A stretch of DNA of 44,279 nucleotides from JAGLHV01 sp023143305 [NCBI: Clostridia bacterium] (GTDB taxonomy: Bacteria > CBDUZB01 > JAGLHV01): the NCBI GenBank assembly GCA_030637025.1, contig DAOVVV010000023.1:1-44279 (forward strand), written 5' to 3'. The notes under the pieces were generated by a model. It was given only the letters and a program-made list of their open reading frames with translations, searched no databases and was not told where the DNA came from. Both the position numbers and the translations under genes were made by a program. Positions 43,649 to 44,279 of the stretch are shown one piece after another; the stretch's first letter is position 1; each line of letters opens with the position of its first letter.

Positions 43649-44279
43649 TTAATAAGAAAGATTTTTTAAGTATTTTATTGTCTCTCCTAAATCTTCTGCC
43701 TGATAAAGAGCCGAACCAACAACTAATATGCTTGCTCCTGAAGAAACTGCTTGTGCTGCTGTTTTGATATTTATCCCACCATCAACCTCAATATCTAAAT
43801 TCAGTTTTTCCTTTTCTATTATCGCCTTTAATTTTTCTATTTTTTTCAGGACAGAACAAATAAATTTCTGCCCTCCAAACCCGGGAAAAACGCTCATTAA
43901 CATTACCAGATCTAATTCCGGCAAAAATTTTATTATCTTTTCAATAGGGGTATCCGGGTTTAAACAAACACCCACTCCTTTACCAAGGCTTTTTATTTTA
44001 TTTATAGTATTTCCTAAATCTTTGCAGGACTCAATATGTACCGTAATAAGATCTGCTCCGGCCTGACTAAACGGCAATAAAAATTCATCTGCATTTTCAA
44101 TCATTAAATGTACATCAAAAAATAAATTCGTTTTTGGCCGTAAAGATTTTACCACCATCGGGCCAAAAGAAAGATTGGGAACAAAATGGCCGTCCATAAT
44201 ATCCAAATGCAACATATCCACTTTTTCCTTTTCCATCTTTTTTACTTCTCCGGTTAAATCACTAAAATCACAAGTCAAA
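43649..44279 (-). CDS. rpe: Ribulose-phosphate 3-epimerase (5' end beyond the window)
   Basis: Rpe interconverts ribulose-5-phosphate and xylulose-5-phosphate. About 209 residues are visible and the frame is still open at the right edge; the usual first dozen residues (…APSLL) are lacking, so the start lies outside. Diagnostic blocks are LHLDIMDGHFVPNLSFGP, FDVHLMI, HIES, MSVFPGFGGQKF, EVDGGIN and LVVGSALY, carrying the metal ligands and both catalytic Asp residues. It shares pentose-phosphate chemistry with the transaldolase of the kdsA operon. Confidence 0.95.
   Translation of the reverse strand, partial: LTCDFSDLTGEVKKMEKEKVDMLHLDIMDGHFVPNLSFGPMVVKSLRPKTNLFFDVHLMIENADEFLLPFSQAGADLITVHIESCKDLGNTINKIKSLGKGVGVCLNPDTPIEKIIKFLPELDLVMLMSVFPGFGGQKFICSVLKKIEKLKAIIEKEKLNLDIEVDGGINIKTAAQAVSSGASILVVGSALYQAEDLGETIKYLKNLSY

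Overview
The window is one AT-rich bacterial chromosome segment in which every gene I can support, 49 protein genes and one tRNA, lies on the minus strand. The genes are core housekeeping genes. kdsA, kdsC and an LpxL-type acyltransferase (Kdo and lipid A assembly), a LolA-like carrier and undecaprenyl phosphate recycling point to a diderm that makes lipopolysaccharide. The low GC, the MEP isoprenoid pathway and the many lysine-rich tails would suit an uncultured candidate phylum of the Omnitrophota/Atribacterota/Aerophobota kind. That placement is a guess; the sequence alone does not fix the phylum. The standard genetic code fits, because TGA ends several genes.

Layout, read in the direction of transcription (high to low coordinates): (1) 44279-37405: the 5'-truncated rpe, then a long translation/RNA run rpsP-khpA-rimM(short)-trmD-rplS-rnhB-yraN, followed by tatD, a Nudix protein with a macro-like N-terminus, and an MFS transporter. 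(2) 37379-30727: uppS-cdsA-dxr-rseP-ispG-proS, an isoprenoid/envelope operon whose promoter lies so close to uppS that its mRNA may be leaderless. (3) 30726-30364: 363 bp with dispersed repeats, palindromes and a promoter. (4) 30339-23954: rimP-nusA-infB-rbfA-nrnA-ribF, the usual transcription/translation cluster but without truB. (5) 23844-20838: rpsO-pnp-accB with its own promoter. (6) 20731-20182: a 42-residue lysine-repeat protein and a small winged-helix protein, each followed by a strong terminator. (7) 20182-6664: a long co-directional run uppP-ftsK-lolA-rodZ-rimO-pgsA-recA-MBL hydrolase-xerD-yicC-alaS-tRNA-Arg, then a 50-residue membrane peptide and a cupin. (8) 6587-3409: PilZ protein, histone-deacetylase-like hydrolase, HD/OB exoribonuclease, orphan 7-TM protein. 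(9) 3353-289: kdsA-kdsC-transaldolase-lpxL. (10) 288-1: a tandem 84-bp repeat array.

Functionally, the genes join ribosome assembly and RNA turnover (rimP, rbfA, rimM, trmD, rimO, nusA, infB, pnp, YhaM-like nuclease, yicC, nrnA), chromosome processing (ftsK, xerD, recA, rnhB) and envelope building (MEP pathway, uppS/uppP, cdsA/pgsA, rseP, rodZ, LPS genes). Many near-consensus sigma-70 promoters (TTGACA-like, 16-18 bp, TATAAT-like) can be read directly at operon heads.

I see no phage, CRISPR, transposase or secretion system, and no clear new multi-gene system. The most unusual items are the macro-like/Nudix fusion, the lysine-repeat mini-protein paired with a winged-helix gene across a terminator, the hairpin at the predicted 5' end of the rimP-nusA-infB mRNA, the predicted leaderless uppS operon, the RimM reduced to its PRC-barrel half, an orphan 7-TM sensor-like domain, and two families of dispersed palindromic repeats.
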